Assembly: GCF_008033115.1 (NCBI RefSeq)
Contig: NZ_CP041203.1
Coordinates: forward strand, 4,402,001 to 4,466,000
Direction: 5' to 3'
DNA: 64,000 nucleotides
Origin: Cellulomonas sp. Y8
Lineage (GTDB): Bacteria; Actinomycetota; Actinomycetes; Actinomycetales; Cellulomonadaceae
In this document: positions 33,268 through 41,565 of the stretch, piece after piece
Position numbering within the stretch: the stretch's first letter is position 1
How the letters are laid out: each line of letters begins with the position of its first letter
Program-made: the position numbers and the translations under genes
The notes under the pieces: generated by a model
The model's database searches: none
Told to the model about the DNA's origin: nothing
Seen by the model: the letters and a program-made list of their open reading frames with translations, nothing else

Positions 33268-33779
33268 TGCGCGGGGCCGGCGGGCTGGGCGCCGGGCCGC
33301 GCCGCGGGGCTCGGGTGGAAGGTCATCCGGAACTTGCCGATCTGCACCTCGTCGCCGGCGCGGAGCACCGCGGAGTCGATCCGCTCCCGGTTCACGTACG
33401 TGCCGTTGAGCGAGCCGACGTCGCGGACGACGAAGTCGTCGAGCTCGCGCACGAACTCGGCGTGCTTGCGGGACACGGTGACGTCGTCGAGGAAGATGTC
33501 CGCGTTCGGGCTGCGGCCCGCGACCGTGCGCTCGGCGTCCAGCAGGAACCGCGCGCCCGAGCTCGGGCCGCGCTGCATGACGAGCAGCGCCGACGTGCGC
33601 GGCAGCGCCTGGACCGCCGCCGCCTGCTCCGCGGTGAGGCCGACGGGGCCCGTCGGCTCGACGTCGATCGCGCCCAGCGAGCCGAAGCTGATCGTGGTGT
33701 CGGGAGCCGCCGAGATGGGCGCCCCGTCGGGCGCGGCCGGACGCGGCTCGCCGCCCGGCACCTGCTGCTCGTCGCTCAT
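33264..33779 (-). CDS. garA: FHA-domain regulator GarA/OdhI
   Basis: 171 residues from the ATG at 33779 (GGGAGG site). The FHA domain covers about residues 65-160: LLVMQRGPSSGARFLLD, TVAGRSPNADIFLDDVTVSR, KHAEFVRELDDFVVRDVGSL, NGTYVNRERID. In Mycobacterium and Corynebacterium this protein, in its unphosphorylated form, inhibits 2-oxoglutarate dehydrogenase and regulates glutamate enzymes; phosphorylation of an N-terminal Thr by PknB/PknG switches it off. Here the corresponding site is PDTTISFG with Thr28-Thr29, a variant of the classical ETTS motif. ftsR follows directly. Confidence 0.92.
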   Translation of the reverse strand: MSDEQQVPGGEPRPAAPDGAPISAAPDTTISFGSLGAIDVEPTGPVGLTAEQAAAVQALPRTSALLVMQRGPSSGARFLLDAERTVAGRSPNADIFLDDVTVSRKHAEFVRELDDFVVRDVGSLNGTYVNRERIDSAVLRAGDEVQIGKFRMTFHPSPAARPGAQPAGPAQ

Positions 33780-33899
33780 GACACCCTCCCAGACCTGCTG
33801 ACGCGCGCCCCCGACCTGCACCGGGGTCCCCGACAGCCTAAGCGCCCGGAGGACCTGAGCACACCCCGCCGACCGGGTGTTGCGCGCACCGGGGTGGTG

Positions 33900-34700
33900 T
33901 CACCCGCCGCCGGACGTCTCGGGCTCGGCGTACTGCGGGTCCGGCACGTCCCGGGTCGCCGTGACCTCGACGTGGTCCTCGGTCGACACCGTCGCGGTGC
34001 CGCCGTCGATCTGCACCTTGGCGACCGCGCCGCCGGGGATCGCGAGGGCGGTCGACATCGTGCCGGGGTCGCCGATCGCGACCCACCGGTACGGCGGCGC
34101 GACCGGCTTCCCGTCGACCTCGATCCCGTCGTCCGTCCCGAGCACGTAGGACGACGCGGTCAGGCGCTGGTCGTTCAGCTGGACCGCCTCGGCGCCGGAG
34201 TTGCGCAGCTCCTCGAGCAGGTTCAGCAGCGTCAGCGCGGACACCGACCGGGTCGGGTCGGACACCGTCACCGTGATCCCGGGCCCCTCGGCCGGCAGCC
34301 TGCCCGACAGGATGCCCTGCGCCGCCGCGCTGCGGGTCGCCGCCTCGAGCGCCGCCTCGCGACTCGAGCCCGCGGACTGCAGCTCGGTGCGGGTGCGCTC
34401 GAGCTCGGCCACCTGCTGCTGGAGGTCGTCGGCCTGGCGCGTGGTCTGGTCGAGCAGCGACACCAGCTCGGACTCCCGCATGACCGTGAGGCTCTCGGTG
34501 TCGGTCTGGCGCACCTGCACGGCGATCGCGAAGCCGAGCAGCACGCACAGGACGCCGGTGAGGGCCTGGGCGCGGGTGGCCCGGGGACGCAGCGCCCGGC
34601 CGAGCGCGCGCCAGCCGCGCACGGGTCGGGGCCCGGGCGCGGCGCCGGGCTCGGGCTGGGCGGGCTGGTCGGGCCGCACGGGTTCCTCGGGCACGGTCAC
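33900..34700 (-). CDS. DUF881 family membrane-anchored protein
   Basis: 266 residues, GTG overlapping the sbp stop. Proline-rich cytoplasmic start, one membrane helix (ALTGVLCVLLGFAIAVQV, about residues 46-63), a coiled coil (SLLDQTTRQADDLQQQVAEL), and the DUF881 domain (GPGITVTVSDPTRSVSALTL, LLNLLEELRNSGAEAVQLND, then PYRWVAIGDPGTMSTALAIP). The YlxW/X-type arrangement is linked to division and sporulation genes in Gram-positives; the molecular role is unknown. Confidence 0.87.
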   Translation of the reverse strand: MTVPEEPVRPDQPAQPEPGAAPGPRPVRGWRALGRALRPRATRAQALTGVLCVLLGFAIAVQVRQTDTESLTVMRESELVSLLDQTTRQADDLQQQVAELERTRTELQSAGSSREAALEAATRSAAAQGILSGRLPAEGPGITVTVSDPTRSVSALTLLNLLEELRNSGAEAVQLNDQRLTASSYVLGTDDGIEVDGKPVAPPYRWVAIGDPGTMSTALAIPGGAVAKVQIDGGTATVSTEDHVEVTATRDVPDPQYAEPETSGGG

Positions 34701-35029
34701 GCCTTGAACAGGTGCCGCCGGATCGCGGCCACGTTGGAGAAGATCCGGATGCCGAGCACGACCACGACGCCGGTCGACAGCTGCGAGCCGACGCCGAGCT
34801 GGTCGCCCAGGAACACGATCAGCGCGGCCACGACGACGTTCGACAGGAACGACACCAGGAACACCCGGTCGTCGAACAGCCCGTCGAGGACCGCCCGGAA
34901 CCCGCCGAACAGAGCGTCGAGCGCCGCCACCACCGCGATCGGCAGGTAGGGCTGCAGCGCCGCCGGCACCGTGGGTTCGAGCACCAGGCCCGCCACCACG
35001 CCGACGATCAGGCCGATCACCGCGATCAA
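34697..35029 (-). CDS. sbp: Small basic protein family (DUF1290)
   Basis: 110 residues, four hydrophobic segments: IAVIGLIVGVVAGLVLEPTV, YLPIAVVAALDALFGGFRAV, VFLVSFLSNVVVAALIVFLG, and a last one ending IRIFSNVAAIRRHLF. It matches Bacillus Sbp encoded near ftsZ and Mycobacterium Rv1824. The start codon is TTG at 35029, one nt after the stop of the upstream gene, with GAGGGGGA as ribosome site. It sits between two DUF881 genes, as in other actinobacteria. Confidence 0.9.
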   Translation of the reverse strand: MIAVIGLIVGVVAGLVLEPTVPAALQPYLPIAVVAALDALFGGFRAVLDGLFDDRVFLVSFLSNVVVAALIVFLGDQLGVGSQLSTGVVVVLGIRIFSNVAAIRRHLFKA

Positions 35030-35030
35030 C

Positions 35031-35987
35031 TCAGTCCCCCTCGCTCTCGTCCCCGGACAGTGTGCCCGACGGCGCGGTCGAACCCGCGGGACCCGGCGTC
35101 GCGCCGGGCAGGACCGGCACGCCCTCGGGCAGCTCGGCCGACCGCAGCGTCACGGTGCCGGCCGCGGGCAGGTGCAGGTCCCGCTGCGACGACACGCGGG
35201 TCGGGATGCCGTACGTCGACTGCAGGACGGCGAGCAGCTGGCCGCCCGACGTGCGGGCCAGCCCGGTCTGCATCCCCTGCGGGTCGCCGATCGCCTCGAT
35301 CGCGTACGGTCCCACCAGCGGCACGACGTCGACGAGGATCGCGTCGCCGGCCGTGCGGATCGCCGTCGTGGGGCCCAGCCGCTCGCCGTTCACCGCGATC
35401 GCCTCCGCCCCCGAGGCCCACAGCCCGTTGACCACGAGCTGCAGGTCGGAGTCGCGGACCCGCCCGTTCGGGTCGTCGTCGTCCGCGTCGGCGTCCTGCA
35501 GCGTGATCCGCAGCCCGTCCCCGGTGACGGCCGTCGCGCCCGACGCGACGGAGTCGACCGCCAGCTGGTCGAGCAGCGGCGAGTCCGCGCCGGACAGCGC
35601 CTGCTCCTGGAGCTGGGCGATCTCGTCCGACAGCGCCGCGCTGCGGTCCCGCAGCCGGTCGAGCTCGGCGCTGCGCTCGGTGATCTGCCCGGCGAGCACC
35701 TCGCGCGCGGCGATCGCGGACGGCTGCGGGGCGCGCAGCGCGAGCACGGACCAGGTCGTGGCCGCGCCCAGCGCGACCGCGAGCACGGCCACCGCGACGG
35801 TGCCGCGCCCGCCCCGGCGCCGCGGCTTGCCGGCCGCGGCGCGCCGCTCGGCCGCCTCGCGGTACTCGGGGTCGAGCGGGTGCTGGGTGACCTCGGTCAG
35901 CAGCGACATCGAGGCGTCGAGGCGACGCCGCACCGGGCCCCCCGCGGGGTCGCGGCCGGCTCGGTCCCCCGGGCGGGGGTCCGTCAC
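35031..35987 (-). CDS. DUF881 family membrane-anchored protein (second copy)
   Basis: 318 residues, GTG at 35987 overlapping the pgsA stop. Long Arg-rich cytoplasmic region, one membrane helix (TVAVAVLAVALGAATTWSVL, about residues 62-81), a coiled coil (EVLAGQITERSAELDRLRDR), and a DUF881 domain with GDGLRITLQDADADDDDPNG, DSDLQLVVNGLWASGAEAIA and GPYAIEAIGDPQGMQTGLA. It corresponds to the Rv1823-type protein. Only distantly similar to the other copy, so not a recent duplication. Confidence 0.87.
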   Translation of the reverse strand: MTDPRPGDRAGRDPAGGPVRRRLDASMSLLTEVTQHPLDPEYREAAERRAAAGKPRRRGGRGTVAVAVLAVALGAATTWSVLALRAPQPSAIAAREVLAGQITERSAELDRLRDRSAALSDEIAQLQEQALSGADSPLLDQLAVDSVASGATAVTGDGLRITLQDADADDDDPNGRVRDSDLQLVVNGLWASGAEAIAVNGERLGPTTAIRTAGDAILVDVVPLVGPYAIEAIGDPQGMQTGLARTSGGQLLAVLQSTYGIPTRVSSQRDLHLPAAGTVTLRSAELPEGVPVLPGATPGPAGSTAPSGTLSGDESEGD

Positions 35988-36595
35988 ACGGCCACCGTGC
36001 GGGCCTCACCCGCGTCCGCGCCGCCGCGCCGGCCGACGAGCTGCCACGCCTGCCGCACGTACAGCAGGCCGGCGAACCAGTAGAGGGCGACGCCCCACCA
36101 CGCGCAGGCCCAGCCGAGCACGGACGCGAGGTCGCCCACGATGCCGCCCCAGTGCGCGAGCAGCAGCAGCGGGAACGCGTACAGCAGGGCGAACGTGCCG
36201 GCCTTGCCGGCCAGGTGCACCTGGAGCGGGCCGTAGCCGTGCCGCGCCAGCACCACCAGCATGACCACCAGCATCGCCTCGCGGGCCAGCAGCACGACCA
36301 CGAGCCACCACGGCACGACGCCGCGGGCCGCGAGGCCGAGCAGCGTGACGAAGATGAACAGCCGGTCCGCCGCCGGGTCGAGGACCTGGCCGAGCCGCGA
36401 CACCTGCCCGAGACGGCGCGCCAGCACGCCGTCGAGCCAGTCGCTGGCGCCGGACACCGCGAGCACCCCGAGGGCCCAGCCGTCGTGCCCGGCGACGATC
36501 AGGACCGCGAACACCGGCACCATCAGCAGCCGGATCAGGGAGATGACGTTCGGCACGGTGAGGACGCGGTCGCTCACCACGTCCCGCTCCGCCAC
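35984..36595 (-). CDS. pgsA: CDP-alcohol phosphatidyltransferase (PgsA2 type)
   Basis: 203 residues from the GTG at 36595; a GGGAGAG site lies close before it and mycobacterial homologues have equally short tails before RVLTVPN. The ATG at 36634 is part of a TAGGAT promoter box and is less likely. The active-site motif SDWLDGVLARRLGQVSRLGQ, continuing VLDPAADR, is intact, with the four conserved Asp that bind CDP-diacylglycerol and metals. About six membrane helices. It should make phosphatidylglycerol phosphate or a related phospholipid. First gene of a four-gene coupled operon. Confidence 0.88.
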   Translation of the reverse strand: MAERDVVSDRVLTVPNVISLIRLLMVPVFAVLIVAGHDGWALGVLAVSGASDWLDGVLARRLGQVSRLGQVLDPAADRLFIFVTLLGLAARGVVPWWLVVVLLAREAMLVVMLVVLARHGYGPLQVHLAGKAGTFALLYAFPLLLLAHWGGIVGDLASVLGWACAWWGVALYWFAGLLYVRQAWQLVGRRGGADAGEARTVAV

Positions 36596-36632
36596 AGCTC
36601 TCCCGCCTCGTACGCCCTGATCGACGCCGCTC

Positions 36633-36638
36633 ATCCTA
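36633..36638 (-). promoter_or_regulatory. -10 box for the pgsA-DUF881-sbp-DUF881 operon
   Basis: TAGGAT on the minus strand, about 37 nt before the chosen start. It leaves a short leader with a ribosome site. Confidence 0.4.
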
Positions 36639-36727
36639 CGCAGGTGGGGACCGCTCTCCGGCCACCTCGGCGCCCCGGCCGCGTCGGGTCTCGCGCGGGG
36701 GTCGTCCGGCCGTGGTTCGCTGGCCGC

Positions 36728-37144
36728 ATGGCCCACGTCAACGACCCCGCCGTCATCGACCGCCTGCTCCGCACGCCCGGCACCTGGGCGGTCGTCGGGC
36801 TGTCCACGAACCGAGCGCGCGCGGCGTACGGGGTGGCGGCCTACCTGCAGGGCCTCGGGCAGACGATCGTCCCCGTGCACCCGCGGGCGGAGACGGTGCA
36901 CAGCGCCGCGGGCGTGCGGACCCTGGAGGAGGTCGACGGCCCGGTCGACGTGGTGGACGTGTTCGTGAACTCCGGGCTGGCGGGCGCCGTCGTGGACCAG
37001 GCGATCGCGGTCGGGGCGCGCGCGGTGTGGCTGCAGCTCGGCGTGGTCGACGAGGCGGCGGCGGAGCGGGCCGCGGCGGCGGGGCTCGACGTCGTGATGG
37101 ACACCTGCCCGGCGATCGAGGGCCGCCGCCTCGGGCTGGGCTGA
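36728..37144 (+). CDS. CoA-binding (YccU-like) domain protein
   Basis: 138 residues, one Rossmann domain: WAVVGLSTNRARAAYGVAAY, LQGLGQTIVPVHPRAETVH, GPVDVVDVFVNSGLAGAVV, ARAVWLQLGVVDEAAAERAA and a terminal MDTCPAIEGRRLGL. This is the stand-alone CoA-binding domain related to the N-terminus of succinyl-CoA synthetase alpha. No catalytic partner domain, so probably a CoA or acyl-CoA sensor. Divergent from pgsA. Confidence 0.87.
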   Translation: MAHVNDPAVIDRLLRTPGTWAVVGLSTNRARAAYGVAAYLQGLGQTIVPVHPRAETVHSAAGVRTLEEVDGPVDVVDVFVNSGLAGAVVDQAIAVGARAVWLQLGVVDEAAAERAAAAGLDVVMDTCPAIEGRRLGLG

Positions 37145-37243
37145 GGCGGGGCGGCGGGCGGCGGGGCGGCGTCGGGCGGCGGGCTCCGGCCGCTGTGCCG
37201 GAGGTCACCGCGCCGCTCCCCCGCGTCCGGCGGCCCGTGCCGG

Positions 37244-37249
37244 TAGACT
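37244..37249 (+). promoter_or_regulatory. Candidate -10 box for the DEAD-box helicase gene
   Basis: TAGACT about 100 nt upstream of the start would give a long 5' leader, which is common for cold-shock helicases. No clear -35 box. Confidence 0.3.
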
Positions 37250-37352
37250 CGTCGCACTCGGAGTTCGTCGCAGTGTCCCGTGATGTGCGTGCCGAGGCCC
37301 CCCTCTCCTGACGTGGCGGCCTCGTGATGTGTGGGTGTGGGAGTGCGACCGC

Positions 37353-39314
37353 GTGGCCGACCGGAACCCGGGCGGCGCACAGCTCCCCCCAGCGACACGA
37401 AACGGTGCTGCCTTGACGTCCCTGCTCGACCCTGCCCTGCCCGCGTCCGACGAGACCGTCGTGACCGGCCCCACCTTCGCCGACCTCGACCTGCCCGCGC
37501 CGCTGCGCGAGGCGGTCCTGGGCCTCGGCTTCACCACGCCCACCGCGATCCAGGCGGAGGCCATCCCGGCGCTGCTCGCCGGCCGCGACATCACCGGCGT
37601 CGCCCAGACCGGCACCGGCAAGACCGCCGCGTTCGGCCTGCCGCTGCTCGCCGCCGTCGACCCGGAGCTGCGCGAGGTGCAGGCGATCGTCCTGGCCCCG
37701 ACGCGCGAGCTCGCCATGCAGGTCGCCGAGGCGCTGGAGTCCTTCGCCTCCAAGATGCCCGGGCTCGAGGTCGTCCCGGTCTACGGCGGCTCGCCGTACC
37801 TGCCGCAGCAGCGCGCGCTGCGCGGCGGCGCCCAGGTCGTCGTCGGCACGCCCGGCCGCGTCATCGACCACCTCGACCGCGGCTCGCTGAAGCTCGACTC
37901 CGTGCGGTTCCTCGCGCTGGACGAGGCCGACGAGATGCTGCGGATGGGCTTCGTCGACGACGTCGACCGCATCGCCTCCGCCACCCCCGCCTCCAAGCAG
38001 GTCGCGCTGTTCTCCGCGACCATGCCGCCGGCCATCCGCCGCGTCGCCGCGCAGCACCTCACCGACCCGGTCGAGATCACCGTCGCCCGGCAGTCGTCCA
38101 CGGTGTCGAGCGTCCGGCAGACGTACGCGGTCGTCCCGTTCCGGCACAAGGCCGGCGCGCTGGCCCGCGTGCTCGCGGTGTCCGACGCCGACGCGGCGAT
38201 CGTGTTCGTCCGCACCCGCAGCGCCGCCGAGGACGTCGCCGTCTCGCTCGTCGAGCGCGGCGTCGCCGCCGCCTACATCTCGGGCGACGTGGCGCAGGGC
38301 GACCGGGAGAAGATCGTCGAGCGCGTCCGCTCCGGCGCGATCAACGTCCTCGTGGCGACCGACGTCGCGGCGCGCGGCCTCGACATCGACCGCATCGGGC
38401 TCGTCGTGAACTTCGACGTCCCGGGCGAGCCCGAGGCCTACGTGCACCGCATCGGCCGCACCGGCCGCGCGGGCCGCACCGGCGAGGCGCTGACCTTCGT
38501 CACCCCGAACGAGAACGGCAAGCTCCGGGCGATCGAGCGGACCACCCGCCAGCAGCTCGAGCAGATCCAGATCCCGTCGCCGGCGGACGTGTCGGCGCAC
38601 CGGGTCTCCTCCCTGCTCGCGCGGGTCCCGGCCCGCCGCGACCTCGGCCGCCTGGACCTGTACCGCACCGCCGCCGCGGAGTTCCTGGCCGCGCACCCGG
38701 ACGTCGACGCGAGCGACCTGGTCGCCGTGCTCGCCGCCCTGGCCGTCGGCGACGAGGGCCCCGCGCCGCGTCCGACCGAGGGCGACGACCTGGACGACGC
38801 GCTGTCCCGCGCGCACCTCGCGCCCGAGCGCGGCCCCCGCCGGGACGGCGCGGACGGCGGCCGCCCGCGCAGCGCGGCCCGCCCGAGCAGCGGCGGCCCG
38901 CGCTACCGCCTCGCGGTCGGCTCGAAGGACGGCGTCCAGCCCGGCGGCATCGTCGGCGCGCTGACCAACGAGGGCGGCCTCACCGGCAAGGACCTCGGGA
39001 AGATCGACATCTTCTCGACGTTCTCGCTGGTCGAGATCCCCGCGGGCCTGTCCCCCGAGGCGTTCGACCGCATCGGCCGCGCCCGCGTCGCCGGCCGCCC
39101 GCTGCGCATCCGCGTGGACGAGGGCCCGCGCGGCGCGGGTCGCCCGGACCGCGGCGCCTCCCGCGGCCCGGCGCACCACGGCCCGCGCACCGGCCGGGAC
39201 GGCGCCCGCGAGGGCGGGTACGGCTCCCGCGAGGGCGGGTACGGCTCGCGCGACGGCGGCCGGGACTTCGGCGGCCGGGACGCGCGCCCGCGCCGCTCGA
39301 CCACCCCGCGCTGA
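37353..39314 (+). CDS. deaD: DEAD-box RNA helicase with C-terminal DbpA-type RNA-binding domain
   Basis: 653 residues from the GTG at 37353 (GGGAG 9 nt upstream); the TTG at 37413 is an alternative. Q motif FADLDLPAPLREAVLGLGF then TPTAIQ, Walker A AQTGTGKT, PTRELA, Walker B DEAD, SAT, and the helicase-C motifs VLVATDVAARGLDIDRIGLV and HRIGRTGRAG are complete. Residues ~500-585 form the RRM-like DbpA/CsdA domain (YRLAVGSKDGVQPGGIVGAL, ENVxxI-like FSLVEIPAGLSPEAFDRI). A Gly/Arg/Asp/Tyr tail with EGGYGSR repeats follows, likely binding RNA nonspecifically. Expected roles: ribosome assembly and mRNA decay, especially in the cold. Confidence 0.92.
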   Translation: MADRNPGGAQLPPATRNGAALTSLLDPALPASDETVVTGPTFADLDLPAPLREAVLGLGFTTPTAIQAEAIPALLAGRDITGVAQTGTGKTAAFGLPLLAAVDPELREVQAIVLAPTRELAMQVAEALESFASKMPGLEVVPVYGGSPYLPQQRALRGGAQVVVGTPGRVIDHLDRGSLKLDSVRFLALDEADEMLRMGFVDDVDRIASATPASKQVALFSATMPPAIRRVAAQHLTDPVEITVARQSSTVSSVRQTYAVVPFRHKAGALARVLAVSDADAAIVFVRTRSAAEDVAVSLVERGVAAAYISGDVAQGDREKIVERVRSGAINVLVATDVAARGLDIDRIGLVVNFDVPGEPEAYVHRIGRTGRAGRTGEALTFVTPNENGKLRAIERTTRQQLEQIQIPSPADVSAHRVSSLLARVPARRDLGRLDLYRTAAAEFLAAHPDVDASDLVAVLAALAVGDEGPAPRPTEGDDLDDALSRAHLAPERGPRRDGADGGRPRSAARPSSGGPRYRLAVGSKDGVQPGGIVGALTNEGGLTGKDLGKIDIFSTFSLVEIPAGLSPEAFDRIGRARVAGRPLRIRVDEGPRGAGRPDRGASRGPAHHGPRTGRDGAREGGYGSREGGYGSRDGGRDFGGRDARPRRSTTPR

Positions 39315-39320
39315 CGGCGC

Positions 39321-39362
39321 GCGAAGGGGCCCGGCACCGATCACGGTGCCGGGCCCCTTCGC
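39321..39362 (+). terminator. Strong terminator of the helicase gene
   Basis: A perfect 19-bp stem (39321-39339 with 39344-39362; arm begins GCGAAGGGGCCC) with loop ATCA, 7 nt after the stop. No T-run. Confidence 0.75.
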
Positions 39363-39395
39363 ACGTCCCCGGGGAGTCGGGGCGCCGGCGTCGGC

Positions 39396-39448
39396 GCCGA
39401 GTTCGGTGCTCCCAGCCGAGTTCGGTGCTCCCCGCCACCGAACTCGGC
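39396..39448. repeat. Tandem repeat plus inverted copy: two alternative hairpins
   Basis: GCCGAGTTCGGTGCTCCC occurs at 39396-39413 and again at 39415-39432. CACCGAACTCGGC at 39436-39448 can pair with the first 13 nt of either copy. It lies 34 nt after the end of the threonine aldolase gene (minus strand), where it may terminate transcription. Confidence 0.7.
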
Positions 39449-39482
39449 GGGAACCACCGAACCGGCGAACCCGGCCCGGGGC

Positions 39483-40538
39483 TCAGGCCGCCGCGGCAGC
39501 CGCGCGGCCGACCGCGGCGACGAACGCGTCGACGTCCGCCTCGGTGGTGTCGAACGCGCACATCCAGCGCACCTCGCCGGTGGCGCGGTTCCAGTCGTAG
39601 AACCGCCGCACCTCGCGGAGCGCGTCCGCCACCCCGGCCGGGAGCGCGGCGAACACGGCGTTGGCGTCGGTCGCCTGCGTGACGCGCACGCCCGGCACCG
39701 CCTCGACGCCGGCCCGCAGCCGCTGCGCCATCGCGTTGGCGTGCCGCGCGGACCGCAGCCACAGGTCGCCCTCGTACAGCGCGATCAGCTGCGCCGACAC
39801 GAACCGCATCTTGGACGCGAGCTGCATGTCGACCTTGCGCTGGAACGCGATGCCCGGCGTCGACCCCGGGGTGAGCTCGAGGACCGCCTCGCCGAACAGG
39901 ATGCCGTTCTTGGTGCCGCCGAGGGACACGACGTCGACGCCGACGTCGGTGGTCAGCGCGCGCATCGGCAGGTCGAGCGCCGCGGCGGCGTTGCCGAGCC
40001 GGGAGCCGTCGAGGTGCACCCGCAGCCCGAGGGCGTGCGCGTGCGTGGTGATCGCGAGGATCTCGTCGGGCGTGTAGACGGTGCCGAGCTCGGTCGCCTG
40101 GGTGATCGAGACGACGCCGGGCTGGGCGCGGTGCTGGTCGCCGAAGCCGTGCGCGTGCCGGTCGACGAGCTCCGGGGTGAGCTTGCCGTCGGGGGTGGGC
40201 ACGGTCAGCAGCTTGATGCCGCCGACGCGCTCGGGGGCCGCGTTCTCGTCCGTGTTGATGTGGGCGGTCTCGGCGCAGATGACGGCGCCCCAGCGGGGCA
40301 GCATCGTCTGGAGGGCGACCACGTTCGCGCCGGTGCCGTTGAACACCGGGTACGCGGTCGCGTCGGCGCCGAAGTGGCCGCGCAGCACGTCCTGGAGGTG
40401 CTCGGTGTACGGGTCGGCGCCGTAGCCGGGCACGTGCCCGTCGTTGGCGGCGGCGAGGGCCGCGAGGACCTCGGGGTGCACCCCCGCGTAGTTGTCGGAG
40501 GCGAAGTCGTGCCGGGCGGGGTCGTGCAGTCTGTCCAC
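39483..40538 (-). CDS. Low-specificity threonine aldolase / beta-eliminating lyase family
   Basis: 351 residues from the GTG at 40538 (GGAGGA upstream). PLP fold type I: HDFASDNYAGVHPEVLAALA, AYPVFNGTGANVVALQTMLP, INTDENAAPERVGGIKLL, ITQATELGTVYTPDEILAIT, VHLDGSRLGNAAAAL with the Asp that contacts the PLP nitrogen, and SLGGTKNGILFGEAV with the Schiff-base Lys. It should split L-threonine or L-allo-threonine to glycine and acetaldehyde, PLP-dependent, cytoplasmic. Same strand as the Fur-family gene, 35 nt downstream. Confidence 0.9.
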   Translation of the reverse strand: MDRLHDPARHDFASDNYAGVHPEVLAALAAANDGHVPGYGADPYTEHLQDVLRGHFGADATAYPVFNGTGANVVALQTMLPRWGAVICAETAHINTDENAAPERVGGIKLLTVPTPDGKLTPELVDRHAHGFGDQHRAQPGVVSITQATELGTVYTPDEILAITTHAHALGLRVHLDGSRLGNAAAALDLPMRALTTDVGVDVVSLGGTKNGILFGEAVLELTPGSTPGIAFQRKVDMQLASKMRFVSAQLIALYEGDLWLRSARHANAMAQRLRAGVEAVPGVRVTQATDANAVFAALPAGVADALREVRRFYDWNRATGEVRWMCAFDTTEADVDAFVAAVGRAAAAAA

Positions 40539-40573
40539 CCGTCCATCCTCCCCCACCCGGGGAGGTGCGCCGG

Positions 40574-40996
40574 TCAGCGCGTCGCCGCCGCCTCGGCCGC
40601 GAGCCGCGCCCGGCACTCGGCGCAGGTGCCGAGCAGCTCGATCGTGTGCTCGACGTCGGAGAAGTCGTGCGCGGCGCCCACCTGCTCGGCCCACGCCTCG
40701 GCCCCGGGGCCGTCGATCTCGACCGCCTTGCCGCAGGACCGGCAGACCAGGTGGTGGTGGTGGCTGCGCCGGACGCACCGGCGGTAGACGGCCTCCCCGT
40801 CGGGCGAGCGCAGCACGTCGACCTCGCCGGCGTCGGCGAGCGTCTGGACGGCGCGGTACACGGTCGCGAGCCCCGTGGTGGAGCCCTGGGACCGCAGCAG
40901 GTCGTGCAGCTGCTGGGCGGAGCGGAACTCGTCGAGGTCGTCGAGCAGCCCCAGGATCTCGGTGCGCTGCTTCGTGGTGCGCTGCGTGACGGCCAT
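40574..40996 (-). CDS. Fur-family metal-responsive repressor
   Basis: 140 residues, ATG with GGAGGAGGGAGC upstream. Winged helix RTEILGLLDDLDEFRSAQQL, HDLLRSQGSTTGLATVYRAV. Metal sites: RRSHHHHLVCRSCGKAVEID and the C-terminal CAEC, i.e. two Cys pairs for the structural zinc plus the His cluster of the sensory site. The run of four His and small size fit Zur-type members as well as Fur; neighbours do not decide. A TAGCAT -10 box lies at 41045-41050. Confidence 0.87.
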   Translation of the reverse strand: MAVTQRTTKQRTEILGLLDDLDEFRSAQQLHDLLRSQGSTTGLATVYRAVQTLADAGEVDVLRSPDGEAVYRRCVRRSHHHHLVCRSCGKAVEIDGPGAEAWAEQVGAAHDFSDVEHTIELLGTCAECRARLAAEAAATR

Positions 40997-41044
40997 CGGT
41001 GCGTGCTCCCTCCTCCGGGCGTCCCTCGTCGGGGACGGCCGACC

Positions 41045-41050
41045 ATGCTA
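41045..41050 (-). promoter_or_regulatory. -10 box for the Fur-family gene
   Basis: TAGCAT on the minus strand about 49 nt before the start. The flanking TTGAGT is too close for a standard -35 box; no metal-regulator palindrome is obvious. Confidence 0.35.
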
Positions 41051-41089
41051 CTCAACGTCGGCGGGCACGTGATCCGTTCCCGGGCGCGC

Positions 41090-41124
41090 CGCGAGCCGGG
41101 GACCCGTCGGGTCCCCGGCTCGCG
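41090..41124 (-). terminator. Terminator of the HU gene
   Basis: A perfect 16-bp stem (41090-41105 with 41109-41124; arm begins CGCGAGCCGGGG) with loop GTC, 20 nt after the hup stop. Confidence 0.75.
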
Positions 41125-41143
41125 TGCGGTGGTGCGGGGTCGC

Positions 41144-41425
41144 TCAGTTGGCGACGGCGCGCTTGAGGGCGCTGCCGGCGGTCAGCTTCACGCGGAAGCC
41201 GGCCGGGATGTCCAGCTTCTCGCCGGTCTGCGGGTTGATGCCGGTGCGCGCGGCACGGTCGGCACGGGACACCGCGAGCAGACCCGGGATGGTCACGGAC
41301 TCGCCGGCGCTGAGCTGCTCGACCAGGACCTCCTGGAAGGCCTTGAGGGCCGCGTCGGCAGCGGTGTTGGTGAGCCCGGCCTTGGCGGCGATGGCCTGGA
41401 CGAGCTCGGTGCGGTTCACGCTCAC
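41144..41425 (-). CDS. hup: HU-family DNA-binding protein
   Basis: 93 residues, GTG at 41425 with a TAGGAGCAC ribosome site. Full HU fold: VNRTELVQAIAAKAGLTNTA, LKAFQEVLVEQLSAGESVTI, the beta-arm with ARTGINPQTGEKLDIPAG, and FRVKLTAGSALKRAVAN. No Lys/Ala-rich C-terminal tail as in mycobacterial HupB, so this is the short nucleoid type. Monocistronic with a strong terminator. Confidence 0.95.
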   Translation of the reverse strand: MSVNRTELVQAIAAKAGLTNTAADAALKAFQEVLVEQLSAGESVTIPGLLAVSRADRAARTGINPQTGEKLDIPAGFRVKLTAGSALKRAVAN

Positions 41426-41565
41426 GGATGTGCTCCTATGTGTTCGAACTGGGTGCGCGGGCCGCTCGGCGCCTGCGTGGGGCGTCAGCTTCCGGCGGAC
41501 CGACGCGGACGACCATAACGGCAGGCAGGGCGCTTCCGCGCATCGCCACGCGGGCGGTGTGTCGC

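Noticed and set aside
39220..39265. Tandem repeats that could suggest a CRISPR or satellite
   Set aside because: They encode the EGGYGSR repeats of the helicase tail in frame; no spacers.
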